NCBI GenBank assembly: GCA_006503535.1
Contig: QYRS01000013.1
Coordinates: 1,116,001-1,180,000, forward strand
DNA length: 64,000 bases
Direction: 5' to 3'
Source: Arthrinium phaeospermum
Lineage: Eukaryota > Ascomycota > Sordariomycetes > Amphisphaeriales > Apiosporaceae
The notes beneath the pieces are model-generated. The model did no database searches, had not been told where the DNA came from, and was given only the letters and a program-made list of their open reading frames with translations. A program made the translations under genes and the position numbers. Position 1 is the stretch's first letter; every line of letters begins with the position of its first letter. Shown here piece after piece: positions 1 through 12,421 of the stretch.

Positions 1-3000
1 AGCTGGAGATAAACATGGGCCCATGTCACTCCCCTGGCGTGGTTACTGCGCTCACTGTCCTATCCTTCATTGCCAGCTAACGTTTACCTCCCTCACCACC
101 GACCGACCGACCTGCTGAGCTGAATACCGCGCTCCGGTGCTATGTCGACATGGTGAGAGCTGGCTAAGAACCATCCCGCAGTGTCTCTATTGGACCTGTG
201 ACAGAGCAACTCACTCGACCCCTGCTTCATTGCCAACATCGACCGCAGCATTGATTCGTGCCACGGAGAGAAAGAGATAGGCGGTCATGGTATCGAGATA
301 TCCCCACGCTTAGCGCTTAGGCCTAGACCTCACGAATGTGGCGAAGCATAGCGTCGGAAATACCCCTTTGCGACTCTGGCATTTTTCAAGGTAGCCCGGA
401 TCTGGCTGTACAAGATCAAATGCGAGAGAGCAGCAACATGCAAGCCCACGCCATGCGAGTATGTGTGGCATATCTGATGGTTTCTGTATATCCACCAGAC
501 CCTACATGCAATATCAGTCGCTTACCATGGCCGGTACCAATAGCCCCCGGATTGCATACCGACAACGGACGAGAGATAATGGGCAGACAGGACACATGCA
601 AGGCTTGCGTTGGGCTGCTTGATCTCGAGAGGCAAAAGCTACCGTCTCCATCAGCTCGCGCGATCTAACGTGCCCAATGGTATCCATGTGCGTAGCCGCC
701 GTTCATGCGCAATCGCTCATCACTCGGGACGAACCACAGCAGCACGGGGGCGATCGATACGTATATCTTGCTATTAGGGGCATCACGCCAGGATTCCCGG
801 CGCGCGGTGGGCACGCGTTCGTCTCACTGCTGAAAAGGTAGTACAGCCGCTGCTTGCATGCTTGGCACCCGGCTTATAGGGCTGCATGCCTGATTGATAT
901 TGGTACGATGGCAATGGGCGCCAATACTTTCCGGGTGTTCATCCGGTATTCTCACCTACATGCCATTGCGCGTTTGCTAATGACCGCCTGCACAATGCCG
1001 ACGGCCTCATTTAAAGCAAGCAGACTACATCGCCGCATCCAACGTGCCATCGCCCTCCAGGCCAGGGAGGAATGGGGACATGACATATTGCAGGCGCAGG
1101 TGGTCCGGACAAGCAAAGCATCGGGGTTGCATCTCGGAGGTGTGGGAGGGGAAGATGGACATGTACACATCCATGTACATACGAGTAAGTATATTGTACG
1201 ACATCACGTTCAGCAATTTTTTTTTTCTCTCGGCTCCTTTTCCTCTTTTCGTTGGACGACATAAAATAAATTTTCCCACCAAAGTACCTTTATATATATA
1301 TATCTTTTCGCTAAGCCACAGGCGTCTGGTGCAAGGTACCGGATTAGAGTTGCATTGGACGGGTCTGCGTTTCTTGTCATTCATGCATTACATCAGATAC
1401 GGCAGAAACAACCAGCCGGGAAAAAAGGTGGGATGCCGGAACATTCCAAAACGTCCCACGCCCCTCAGACCTCCCCTCCCCCAAAAGCCCCTGGGGCACA
1501 GTCATGGACCTGTCCAACCCGACTTGTGGTGGTGGTGAGCCTGGCACCTTGTAGTCCACGGGTTGTATACTCAGGTAGAAGAGGGGAGAAGAGGAAGGCA
1601 CGCGAAGAAAATGGTTGCCGCGAAAGATAACCCAAGCAAAAACAACAACCATAAAGCTCTGGTCGAAAGTCGAAGAGGGGAAAGGAAAGTAAGAAAAGAA
1701 AAAAAAAACACTATAAAAAAACTGACATGTTGCGGATCTCGGGAGTTTCTTGTTTCGGAGTTTTTGCTGAGGGTCTCTTTCTCTCGACTCCTTATCATCG
1801 TGACTGCATGATCTGCGCGAGGATCCGAGACCGGGAGTCGAGTCGATACGAAGACATCGGCTCCCTCCCTGGCACAGGTACCGCGGGGTTCCGCACAGTA
1901 GAAACTTTCAACAAAACTCCTAACGCTGGGGAACAGCTGACGAGACACGCTCACACGGCAACAGCGGCGGGGTTGCGCATCGAGTCGCCCATCAGAAGGG
2001 TATAGGAAGCCGAATAGTCAGAATACGGAACAAAACAACAGTCAGCTAGTCAAACAGGCAGACACATGCAAAAAGACGAGAGAAAAGTGTTTAGAGAACT
2101 GATAATTCATTCATCGTGATCAAAGTCAGGCCAAGCTGCTTGACACGGCGAATTTTGCTTAAACCCATCGTTTATCCCATTCCCATGCTGATCCGTCCCA
2201 GTCAGTCCTCAGCAGACCCAGTCTGGGGCTGTTTCATGTCAACCTTTCTTCGTTCCATCGCCAGCGCGGTTTTTCGTGGCGTCAATGACGGGCAGCAGAG
2301 AGAGCTCGCCGTTGTATTTCCTCCTCTTCCTCCCCCCCTTATTTTCCCTTCCGCCAGCGTTTCCCCCCCAAATCATCAAAAGGGGTATCAGGTATTTAAC
2401 TATCTACGATTAAGAGAGAGAAAAACGTTTGCGCGCTGTGCGTATATGGACAAGCGAAGAAGAAACGATCCAGAGTATAAGGAAAAGAAAAAGAGAACAT
2501 GTAGGAAAATGGGGGAAAGAGCTCAGAAGCATTTGCGGTTGTGATGTGTGATTTGTGGGTTTGTTGAATTTTTCTCGAAGGTGGCGCGGCCTAATAGTCA
2601 TCATAGTGAAGCCGGCCACGTATTAGACATTCCTCCTCTTCCTCTTCCTCCTTCGGCCCCAATGCCGGTCCCAGTCCGCGACTTCTCCGTGGAGAAGGTC
2701 GCCATCCACCAGGGGTTTTTGCAAACAATTCGCCATGGTATCGTGTCCAACCCGTCCCGGTTCGTGTGTTCGTATATGTGTGAGAGATAAACAAAGTAGA
2801 GTTTTGTAGGAGATGGAATATGGTGTTGCTTTGGGAGCGATGGGCGCGACAGGAGACCACCAAAGGTGGTCCTCGTGCGGCCGACGCAGCCCTCGAAAAT
2901 GCCAGTCTATAGTTTCCTTCCCAGGGTCATGATATCGTTGAAGTAACTTCAAAGAAAAAAAGGACTTCGTGACGCATCTAATTTGCGATAACGTAAATAG

Positions 3001-3053
3001 AAAAGAGAAGATGGTGCCAAGAGATTGCGGCCGTGTGTGATCCAGGGGTTCGC
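1..3053. other. Gene-free flank, partly 3' flank of the Rua1-type gene
   Basis: No open frame here has a family match, consistent composition or splice structure. The stretch holds a (TA)n run at about 1290-1303, A-rich runs near 1700, and several C/T-rich tracts (about 2319-2350 and 2631-2650). The last 100-200 bases before 3053 are the likely 3' UTR of the minus-strand gene that ends at 3054. Confidence 0.6.
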
Positions 3054-4911
3054 CTAGATCATGTTCGACATATCATCAAGCGGCGTAGCTGGTTGCATCA
3101 TCGGCGTCGAGTGCTGCATGCTCATGGGCACCGAAGTAGGCGGCATGGGCGTCGGCGTCTCTACACCGGAAGCGTTGTTGGCTGGTGTATGCGGCGTCCT
3201 CGGCGTTTGAGGCTCCACCTTGGGCTTCGCCATTTGCGATGCCGCAAGCGCTCGCGAGTGGCTGCTTTCGCGCCTTCGCTTCGGGGCGTCCTTGATCTTG
3301 GGATGAGTGTGGCACTGTCCTCGTTGTTAGTGGCAGCTCAGTCTGCAAGGGGATGGCGGGAGCGCTTACCTTGTACGCGTGGCGGAACCACGTTGTGCCC
3401 TTCTTCTTGCTGCTAACCAATGCTATCCAATCATTGCAGCTACCGCAAAGGCCTTCCCAGACATCAGGATTGCCATCCATCCGTCGGGTCTCGTGGGGCT
3501 CCTGGAACGGGCTGCCCGTGGCGGCGCTGATGCCGTGGGTGAAGCTCTTGTCGTACCAGAAGGCAGAGTTCTTGAGCACCAACCAGCGTCCGGGCTTGCA
3601 GATGCCACACCATCCTTCACGCTTGTTGCCGTGACCACGGACCCACCTGGGTGTGTAGAGGTCACCTTCGAACCGGAGCTCTTGCTCGTGGGGAACCAGG
3701 TCCGGGTCCTCGGGGTTCATGTCCTCCGGGGGAGGAGGAATCTGCTCCTCGTTGAGAGAGGCATACAGATCCGGCGGGTCCGAGAGATCGGTGTAGTGGC
3801 CGTGGAGCGAGTGAGGATCGGCGTTGCTCTGGAGCATCCTGAACAGGCCATGAGAGAGCAGCGGCGGCGGGTTCTCAAAGACGTGCGCGTCAGGGTGGAA
3901 ATGCTGCGAGGGCAGCTGAGAGGGCAATTGAGAGGGAAGGAGCATGCTGTTGCGGTAGGCCGGAGGAGGTCCGTGAGACATTAGGAAAGGATGTTGCTGC
4001 ACAGCCTGGAGGTTGCCAAAGTTCAGAGGCAGCGGCGGGTTCGAAATGGTGGGAGAAGAATGCCGGGAAGAGACACGGTGGCCGAAAGGATCGTGTGTGT
4101 GCTGGTAGACGAACGGCGACGGGCGTCGGTTGGGAGTCGTGCCGTAGGAACCAGTCGACCACCTCTTGTTTCGCGCACTGCTGTCAACGCTATACGGCGC
4201 AGACCGTACGGTGCCAGGGCGCGGCGAAGGTGAAGCGCCACGGCCTCGGCTCTGGGTGCGAACCAACTCGGAGCGGCTCTGGGGAGTCATGCGCGGCGAC
4301 GCCACGGGAGAGAGTTGTGTGGACGACATGAGCGAGTTCCTGTTGGAGGTCGGCGGGTAGTCGGATGTGAACGAGGGCGCCTCCGACATGGCGGCGGAGA
4401 ACTCTTCGTAGGATGGCATGTCAGACATAGCACCCGACGTCGACATGGTGAAGGAGGAGCCGGACATGCGTCGTTGCCCAAAGCCATGCTCGAAGCCCAT
4501 GTTCTCGTTCTCCATTTGCTGCCCAGCGTACCGCAGGTCGAGGATCGGGATGGCATCATCCGAGGTGTAAGCCTGCCCGATCATGTCTGTGTCGAGGCTG
4601 TGGACGTCCATGTTGTCCTCGCACGTCTTCATTCCCCAGGGGTTGTGCTCCATGGTGGTCATGGGGTAGAACTCCTGTTGATGCATCGATACCGGACGGG
4701 ACATGGTCTCGCTTGGAGTGCTCTGCATATCCAAGCCCGAAGGGTCCCAAGCCTGTATGGTGTTGAAGCCTTCTGCAGAGCAGTACGAGAAACCCTCATG
4801 AATTGTCGCGGGCCGAGGCTTCATGCCTTGTGTGGTGGGCGTTGCCCAAGCGCCGGCCGGCGTGCCCATCCCCTCGGTTGTGACTGGCATCTCGTTCCCG
4901 CTCATTGTCAT
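3054..4911 (-). CDS. Rua1-type zinc-binding transcription regulator
   Basis: Two exons, 4911-3370 and 3314-3054, around a 55-base intron (GTAAG donor, CACTAAC branch, CAG acceptor), giving 600 aa. The N-terminal ~400 residues are low-complexity, rich in Ser, Pro, Met and Gln. The conserved domain starts near residue 415 and runs across the intron. It carries YTPRWVRGHG, GWCGICKPGRW, NSAFWYDK, HGISAATG, GLCGSCNDW and GTTWFRHAYKCH, the signature of the Rua1 C-terminal family (DUF4451). The paired CxxC motifs and the final C/H suggest zinc binding. In Ustilago, Rua1 controls the ustilagic acid glycolipid cluster; the target here is unknown. The basic stretch KIKDAPKRRR after the intron may be a nuclear signal. 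ATG 4911 is the first Met of the uninterrupted frame, but the same frame continues upstream to a better-placed ATG at 5097, cut off by one TAG. Confidence 0.88.
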
Positions 4912-5097
4912 GATCGGGGGTGGAGGGGGTATGTGGGCTTCTCTCCTGTTGGGGGTGTATGTGAACGCAGGTTGATGTATTTGCTGCTGCTGCTGCTGCT
5001 GTTGCTGCTGATGTTGCCTATAGGGTTGTGAGTTCTAGTGAAAGGGCCAGCAGTATATTTCAGGATGAGCATACAGATGAGAGTGACTGGAGTCCAT
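4912..5097 (-). other. Possible N-terminal extension or in-frame uORF of the Rua1-type gene
   Basis: An ATG in strong context (ACCATGG) at 5097-5095 is exactly in frame with the ATG at 4911, 62 codons downstream. The frame reads 20 sense codons (His- and Tyr-rich), one TAG at 5037-5035, then 41 more sense codons up to 4911: NSQPYRQH, a poly-Gln tract, and a Pro-rich stretch ending in PPPPPI. It is either a 20-codon uORF followed by an in-frame leader, or the true N-terminus with a nonsense codon at position 21. A 40-base intron ending at this TAG was tested and gives the wrong phase. Confidence 0.5.
4982..5016. repeat. CAG/CTG trinucleotide tract
   Basis: Near-perfect TGC repeat with one TTG and one TGA-like interruption. 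On the gene strand it reads CAG/CAA, and in the frame of the Rua1-type protein it would encode about ten Gln. It is a candidate length-variable site. Confidence 0.9.
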
Positions 5098-8000
5098 GGT
5101 CAAGCCGGACCAGGGAGGGCAGCGTGACTTAAGCTATTGCACAATGGACGCTGAGACAGGAGGGAGTTAGCATTGATCTGGCTGGATACCATGCCTAGAA
5201 CCCTCCGATACCAGAATAAACAGGCGTGGATCCGCCAGGCCCACGTAGTCCAGACGAGTCATGGGCATAGTTGACTTACAAGGTAATAATAGCATGAGCT
5301 ATGATCCGAGTTTGAAAACCTTTTGTTAATCTCCGGTAGGGATGTCTGGTATAATCGCGATGTGGCGAGTTGATGTAAAAGAGCGCGGCGGGCAGGTCTG
5401 GGCCTCAACGATGTAGCAGTCAGTAGTCGCTCTGTGGGCGGCAGAAGTGAGCGTGGGTATATGCTGTTGTTTGTGTTGTTGAGTTGTGTTGTGTGTAAGT
5501 GAGAGTTTCGTCTGGTAAGGGGGGCGGCCTCAGTATCAAGCATAGGCTGCTTGTATAAAAGAGTGTAGTGAGTTGTCCGGGAAGGAGAAACTCGTTTGGT
5601 TCGAAGAGGTCTTGCAAAACAACAGACAGTCTGGCGCGTCCAGGTGGGAAAAGAGAACCAGCTCTCAGTGTTATAGACCGGAGGGGTTTAATAAAGTCAG
5701 TCTGTCGCGATGGAGGACAGGGAAGAAAGGAGCGACTAGCAGCTTGGATAGTGTCGGTGGCATACGAGGGGTGGACAAGGCGAAAGAGGAGCAAGAGGCA
5801 GGATACATGAGGGGCAGTGCAGGACCCCCGGTGATATAAAAGAAAGTACAGAGCTCGAATAGGCATCATCCATGGTCTAGTGTGATAACCCAGTATGGTA
5901 TGCTGGGTCTCGTTCGGAACGTCGGTAGGAGCTAAGCCGGCGTCCTTGATACAAACTTGGCCCTGGCCAGCCGACTCCAGAGGGGAGTCTGGTGTACGAG
6001 AACAGGCTTGGCTCGCTCGAAAAGGGCCAGACTGGATGCCATGGGCCAGGGGCATATGCAAGGATTTGCACGACAGGGGCCACTCGGTAGGTTACATCTC
6101 TCCGTCGATGATGTGTCGAAAGAACAAGATGGTATGGGGTAAACCGCCAGGTACAGAGCACTGCGTAGTCCCGAAGCGGTTAGGGGGCTAATATAATGGC
6201 CGGCCCTGCCCCAGTTTAAGAGACGAACATGGGTCGATGTCCTCTTCGGGACAATCGCTACATGGAGCCCTAACCACTGGTCGCAAACGGCCCTAGGAGA
6301 ATAACATGATTTGAATACAGATAGGCCATCTCAGATATCGTCGCCCTGCCTGCTCGAGGCCGGCACTAGCGCAACAGGGCAATGGCGCAACGAAAGCGAG
6401 AGGAAACGGATTCTCGCGAGAACCGCCGGTGGGCAGCCGACCCATCCCATCTCGACGTTTCTGGGTGGAGTCAGAGATCCGAGGAAGTGGCTTGTCTCAT
6501 ATCTTACCCAGCTGCCAGCTTCTTTCTCTCTCTCTCGCTTCTCGGCGAGGGGGGGTGACAGGACGGGACGAGAGAGCAGAAACCAGATCAAGACGAAGAC
6601 CACTTGGTCGGGAAGGGGGGTGGAGGGGGAGGGGGGGGGACCGCGCAACTCTATGACGGAAGCAGCGGGCTCGTGAGGTCCGAAAATAGCAAGTCCAGAG
6701 CAAATTTTCTTCTTCTTTGCTTCTGGTTTCTTGATTACTTCTGCACACAGCCTCGAGGCCCGAGGGCCAGCTGGACAAGTTGGTCGGTGTCGTATGACAC
6801 GGCCACGACACAAGATATCGGCCGGATAAGTCGATCTGAAGGAGGAGGCAGGTTTCTTGTGCGGATAGCATGTAGCAACTCGACGGGGACCTAGCCTGAA
6901 CCGGCCTGGCTGGGCAGGGGCTGAAGTGCCAGGCGAGTGCCGTCGACGAGGTTACGGTATCAACAGACTGCCCGTTTGAGCCGCACGACGGAGACTGCAT
7001 ACTCGTTGGGTTGGGCAGCGTAGTACTAGGGGGAACCTCGCAAAGAGGTACAGCCGCAGTCCTGACGTAGGGGCGGTCATATCCGAGCCAGCGAAAAGGA
7101 AGTCCCGAGTGTGTGCTCGAGTATATTAAATCAGGCTACTTTTCTTGCACGCACGCAGCTTGAGATAAAAGTAAGTGCTTGCTAATCAGCGGGGACAGCC
7201 GGGCACTGGCTGGAATTACAGGAATCAGAATCACAGACGATCCGGGATACTGGATGGATTAGAGACTGTCGGACGGCGGCCTGGCTGGTCGAATCCAATT
7301 TGCTTTCGTTTGCAGACGCTCGCTCGCTCGCTCGCTCTCCCATTCAACCGTCGTTTATGGAACAAGAAGAACAAGAACAAAAAAAAAAAAAAGACTGAAG
7401 ATGCTGGTGCAGCGAAATTTCCTAAAGTCGTGGTTGACAGGTTACCTAACGGAATTAGGACTAGAGGGCCAGAGCCGGCAGGGATGGCCGAGTTTCAGGA
7501 TCGGGCTCTGAGACACGCGGTGGAACCCCTGCGTCCATCTCCCAGCCAGTCAGCCCATTTGCATCGTGAACCCCACAACTCAACCTCAAACGCGTCGTCG
7601 TCGTCGTCTTGTGCTTCTTCTCCTTCTTCGTGCCTTCTTCTTCTTCTTTCTGCGCCCGCCCTGGGCCGTCCTCCATCCTCGCTTCTGCCCAATCCAATGG
7701 ATAAAGATCAAGCAACTACTACTGAGGAGCCTAGCGCGGTATCCGCACTTTAACTGCAGCACATATAGCCCCCATACCTGGAACGGTAGACCCCGATGCT
7801 GTCCACTACGGTAATAGGCCGGCCTGCTAGCTGCTTGCTTCGACTCAAAAAAGTCTCCTCTCTCTCCTACTGTGCGCAATGTGTGCGTGCCGCAGGGCAA
7901 GAGAGAGAAGAAGAAGAAAAAAGAGTCAACAGCAAGAAACATAACTAATAATAAATGTAATAGCAGAGCTCTGTTATACCCTCCCATACCTCTGCGATTC

Positions 8001-11000
8001 GTCAACCGGTGCTGCCAATGAGACCGTGAAGCCAGGGTACCGTTCTGTAATATTCAAAGTCAAAAAATTCCACCGAGGCGTGCGTGCTGCTGCGTTTTCG
8101 AATTCGAAGCCACTATGCCAGGTGCTACCAACTAGCCACTCCGCCCTTTGATCCCTCGTTTATCTCCAGCTCTTGGGCGTCGCTAAACCTCTTAGCCACC
8201 CCTTGGGAAAGACGCTATGGCGCTATGGTGTAGGGTAGGTGGGCTGCTTCCAGTTGCGTCAGCGCCCGATGTGCCAGCTGAACCGGCTAAAATCCACCGC
8301 GCCCGTGCTTTCTGTGCGTCTACGCTCGAGAATAACCAAGTTTGCGATTGATAATATGGATCGGATAAGGCTTTCGCATACTCTAGAGGTCGACGGGCTT
8401 TGCCAGACGTGCGATTGGTGCATCCACACGACGGCATCGCTCGCGCTCTTCTACCTCGACTGCTAGCCGTGCCTAGTCTTCTAGTGTGTGCAAGTGTGTG
8501 CACACCTCAGCAGCCGGTGCCCATAATGCTACGCTACGTGCTCTGGGATAGAGTGGGAAAAGTGAGGCAGGGATACGGTCCAGAACGTTTGACCATCATC
8601 CTAGCAGCAGCGCAACAGACGGGATAAAGAGACGAAAAAGACCTGGACCAACAGCTGCAGCAGTTGCAGGTGGCAGTAGGGTCCATGTCAGACATGGTTT
8701 GGCGCCAGACACAGCGATCCATGATCACCATCCCATCTGGCCCACCCGGTCAACACAACAGATGGCTCTCGGGTTGGCAACTGCCCAAGGCAGATGAACA
8801 TCGTTTGATCTTGTAGGTGCTAGCTAGCCTTGCTTTGCCTCTTTGCCCAGAAAATGTTCCCTCGAGGGGTGGAATGTGGGTTTTAGAAAAAAGAGGGAGG
8901 GAAAAAAACACACGAAAACTTACGGGACGTTTGGTTTGGGCTACTCGGAAACCGGATAAAACGTCGTTAGAGAAGTCCAGTCCCTGGCGCCAAGTTGCAC
9001 TGTACAGTACTGTTGCTGCCGCTGCTACTGGCGAGTGCTACGGTGCCGCCCCCCGTGCTGTTCGTTTTAAGCTTCTTCGACTGTGCACTGCGCGATACTA
9101 CCGTGCCATTGAGCCTGTAAAAATGGAAAAGGAAAGAAAAAGTTGACAGCCGCATCTTACCACCCTGTTTCAGTCACCATCGAAGCGAACCCGTCCCAGC
9201 CTTCCGCTTGGCTGGCAGGTCCCCATGGCGCAGCGACGAGGTGATTGCGTTTCTGCAGAGGCCAGTCCTGCGGAATCTCTTGACGAACGAGTCGCCGTCT
9301 TGGTCTCCCCAACGCGATTCAATTGGGCCTTTGTTATCTTGCTACCCTGCCGCCGGCAGTGGATGGTGTTGGCGTGCTCTACTTGTATCTGCCGTGCGAG
9401 GATATCCTGTGCGAGCCAGAGCCAGCTGTCAGTCTTTGCCACTGATCTGGGTGGGTTGGCCCTGGTCGCGATCCGACTCCGACTATAAGAGACGGCTGTT
9501 AAGAGGATCAAGCTCGAGGGTAGGGGGGGGTCGGTAGCGGCACACGAGCCTATTCGCTGTCTGGCTGGCTGCCTATCGATAATGGGTGACACCCGTGCTT
9601 TTTGCATGTACTTACTGTAATATAAGATGCGAGATATTAATAGCCGGCTTCCTGACTCCTCTGTAGTCTGGGTAGTCTGGGCAGTATCTGCACAGGCTAA
9701 GAAAGGTTCGAGCGAGGATGACTTCCTGCAGTCACAAACGATCATCCGATGTGCTGGTAAAGGGCTGAAATTGGGCAGATATTACCATGTTATGCATCCC
9801 GTCACCTTTGGCTCAACTGGGTATGTGAGTCGCGCTGTGTGGTTGCTTCCGCCAACTCCCGCGTCGTGGTGGGAGTGGCGCCCCGGACGCTGACATATCG
9901 ATCGCATTGTGCGTACCTGCAGCAGTTGGTCTCATCAGCCGCCCGAGGCCCCCGAATGAATCCTCCAGGCCTCCCTCCCGTCATGTCATGTCATTCTCCT
10001 GGGCAGACACATAGTAGTAGATGGCCATTTCGGTTGTCCAGATCCCAGCCGCCAACCGCTTGGGTCACCCGGACGAGCAGCAAGGAGTGCGAGAAACCCT
10101 ACTAGTAGTCACAGGTTGCAGGCAGTAAGCTCGCAAGCTAAGTACCGTCCTCACCGTCCAACAGTGACCCCCATGTTACGAATCCAGAAGTCAAATATAG
10201 TAATCCTTGCGTAGTATACTGAGATATAGTAGACTACCGAGGCCACCTGCCGCCTTAGGAAGTGCCGGACGCGTCCACCTGTCGCTCCACTGGGGCAGTA
10301 CTTACTTGCAGCGAGTGACGCCAGAGCCGGGCGGTCTCAGATACATACATCACTCGACGGCTACTACAGTACCTACCAACACAAAGGGACTGCACGAGTC
10401 AAGCCGCGGGCGCTTGCCTGCTCAAAACAGAAAGGCTCGGGGCGTGCAGTCGTTGACTCCGTTAGGTCGTGCAGTCGCTGGCGGCTTTGGCTTAGTGCGA
10501 CGGAGCTGGGAGCTTGGTGGCTCTTCCTGTCCGTCGGTTCGAAACTTCGATGAGTTGTTCTGTGGGGGCTGCTAGAGCCTAGAGGGAACAGAAGTGCAAC
10601 GGCCCCGGCTGATTGTGTTGGTGTTGTACCGGGACTGCAGTAGGGAGTGGGCACGGCACAGCCCAAGGCGACCGTCTTGCAGCTCCCCGACAGGGCAGGC
10701 TGCCCGCGCATGAAGTTTGCTGACGTTTTGGGAAATTATCGCAATGCTGTCGTGCGTGACCGGCATGGTCCCCATCATCTTAAGACGATATCCTTATGGA
10801 GATCTCCGACCAATGACGACGCTATCCCAGCTGCCCAGCCCGTGCCCCGGGGTCCCCTCGGAAGATCCTATCATGCATCGCCCGCCTTCCTTCCCCCCCA
10901 ATACCACCTCGACCACTTATTGCTGCTGCGAAAAGGAACTTGGTCAATCAATATATCAACTTTTTTTTTTAGATGCCTGGAGAGGCACCGAAACAGGAAG

Positions 11001-11668
11001 CACTGCCCAGTTCTTATACAAATCAAGGAATTCCCATCGGGAGCAATTGACGAAAACGGAAGAAGAAAGCAGCAGGGCCTTGGCAGTTCATAGTCTACAT
11101 ACTATTACACGTATCCGTACTCCGTACTCTAAGTACTATTAGTCGGCCCTGTGCTATTATGCCTATGCGATGCTTGCAGGCTGAACCCACTCCAAGTTCC
11201 AGCGAGAGAGCATGCCTCCTCCTGTTTGTTAGATCTAGGTGGGACACTGTTCGGGTCGTTTTATCTCGGATCGATCTGTTTGATATTTAGCTGGTTCATA
11301 AATAGCCTCAAGAGCTAGGTAGAATGCCCACGTCTCTGGCAAAGGTGCCGACTCTCGGCAAGCCAACGATGAGCGGGACAATCGCTATAAGAACTTATGC
11401 TGCTGGCACTATAGTCGAAGGGAAAGGAGGCCTTTGGGATGAACCTGCCGCATTCCCATATTCAGGACATTCGGCCGAACTGGAGGTGTGGCCCCTGTGT
11501 GGTCCCGCTGCGGCGAAGTCGCCAGATCGACCACGGACGAACCACACCCTACGGGCTGGATGAACATTGCAATTTGTGTGAAAATATGTAGCCGACTCCA
11601 TAACAGACCACATCACGCCAGGCCTATGCGTCCATCGGGGGCCCTCGCGGCTCTAGCAGAAGCTCTAG
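5098..11668. other. Gene-free 6.6 kb upstream region
   Basis: No supported gene. The reading frames present are short, mutually overlapping and of random composition. Visible simple sequence: a CGCT repeat at about 7316-7336, an A-run at about 7379-7392, and C/T-rich tracts around 7610-7660. Long upstream regions like this are common for regulatory genes, so part of it may be promoter and 5' UTR of the Rua1-type gene. Confidence 0.55.
7316..7336. repeat. CGCT tetranucleotide microsatellite
   Basis: About five tandem copies of CGCT directly before a C/T-rich stretch, in the gene-free upstream region. Confidence 0.9.
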
Positions 11669-12421
11669 CTAGTCCTTGTTGATGCGCTTCCAGACCTCGC
11701 CCTCCACGGCTGCCAGCTTTTCTCCTGCTCCCGCGGCCCATTTCTTCGCTGCACCCCATACGCCCTCTTCCTCCGTGCCATCCAGCTGCCGGCGATCGGC
11801 CGACTCGTTCCGGGCTATAGCCTGACTCTGGTATTGGTCCAGCCCCGCAGCATTAACGTTCTGGTGGTATCCCGGTGGGTGGTCCAGACTGCTCTGGCCG
11901 CCCTGACCGACGATCCCGGTTGGCGCCTGCGCGTAGGCCGATGATGGTGCAAAGGCCGTGGCAGTTCCCAGTTGTTGTGCTGGGTATGCCATGGTGGGTG
12001 GCGGGATCGCCATCTGGTGCGGGTATGACGCTGACGCAGCCTGCGAGGTAGTGGGTGGTGGTGGTGGGACATATTTCTCGCCCGCCTTTGGAGGGGGTGG
12101 CAGATGGCTCGTTGCCCCCGCCAGCATCGGAGCTGCACCAGGCTGGGGAGCCGGAGGTCCCTGGGTTCTGACTGGCTGGGTAGGTGTAGCCTGCAAAGGT
12201 GGTGCTTGCACTTGGGATGTCATGGTCTGGACTGGAAGAGACGGGACCGCTCCCGGTTGTGCCTGGGGGTATGACGATTGAGTCGTCGTCGCCGTCGCCG
12301 TCGTGGCTGCTGGGGCCGTCTCATCGTTGCCCCCGGATGCATCGGGCGCTGCGGTCTGGGGCGTGACACCATCAGGCTTCTTAGCAACCGGACTATTTGT
12401 GTAGACTGGAATAGGTGCCAT
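11669..12421 (-). CDS. Conserved proline/alanine-rich fungal protein
   Basis: A single exon of 250 aa. I chose the ATG at 12421 (MAPIPVYTNSPV) over extension upstream, because the MAPIP start with the following KPDGVTPQT resembles a conserved Pezizomycotina N-terminus, and the 14 codons before it begin in sequence that looks like 5' UTR. The middle is disordered: Pro, Gln, Ala and Thr-rich with PPPPKAGEKYVPPPPP. The C-terminus is the only region that looks folded: GVWGAAKKWAAGAGEKLAAV followed by EGEVWKRINKD, a probable amphipathic helix with Trp residues. There is no signal peptide or membrane segment. Function is unknown; the family is known to me only as a hypothetical protein. Confidence 0.75.
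   Translation of the reverse strand: MAPIPVYTNSPVAKKPDGVTPQTAAPDASGGNDETAPAATTATATTTQSSYPQAQPGAVPSLPVQTMTSQVQAPPLQATPTQPVRTQGPPAPQPGAAPMLAGATSHLPPPPKAGEKYVPPPPPTTSQAASASYPHQMAIPPPTMAYPAQQLGTATAFAPSSAYAQAPTGIVGQGGQSSLDHPPGYHQNVNAAGLDQYQSQAIARNESADRRQLDGTEEEGVWGAAKKWAAGAGEKLAAVEGEVWKRINKD

Noticed and set aside
5037..5076. A 40-base intron (GTATGC...CACTAG) that would remove the TAG upstream of the Rua1-type gene
   Set aside because: It joins the exons in the wrong phase and leads to a stop just at the main ATG.
5420..6061. A 213-codon minus-strand frame upstream of the Rua1-type gene
   Set aside because: Random-looking composition, no conserved motif, and several competing frames. Not accepted as an exon.
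7485..7560. A tRNA-like start (GATGGCCGAG) suggesting a Leu or Ser tRNA
   Set aside because: No T-loop (GTTCRAATC) and no closing acceptor stem downstream.
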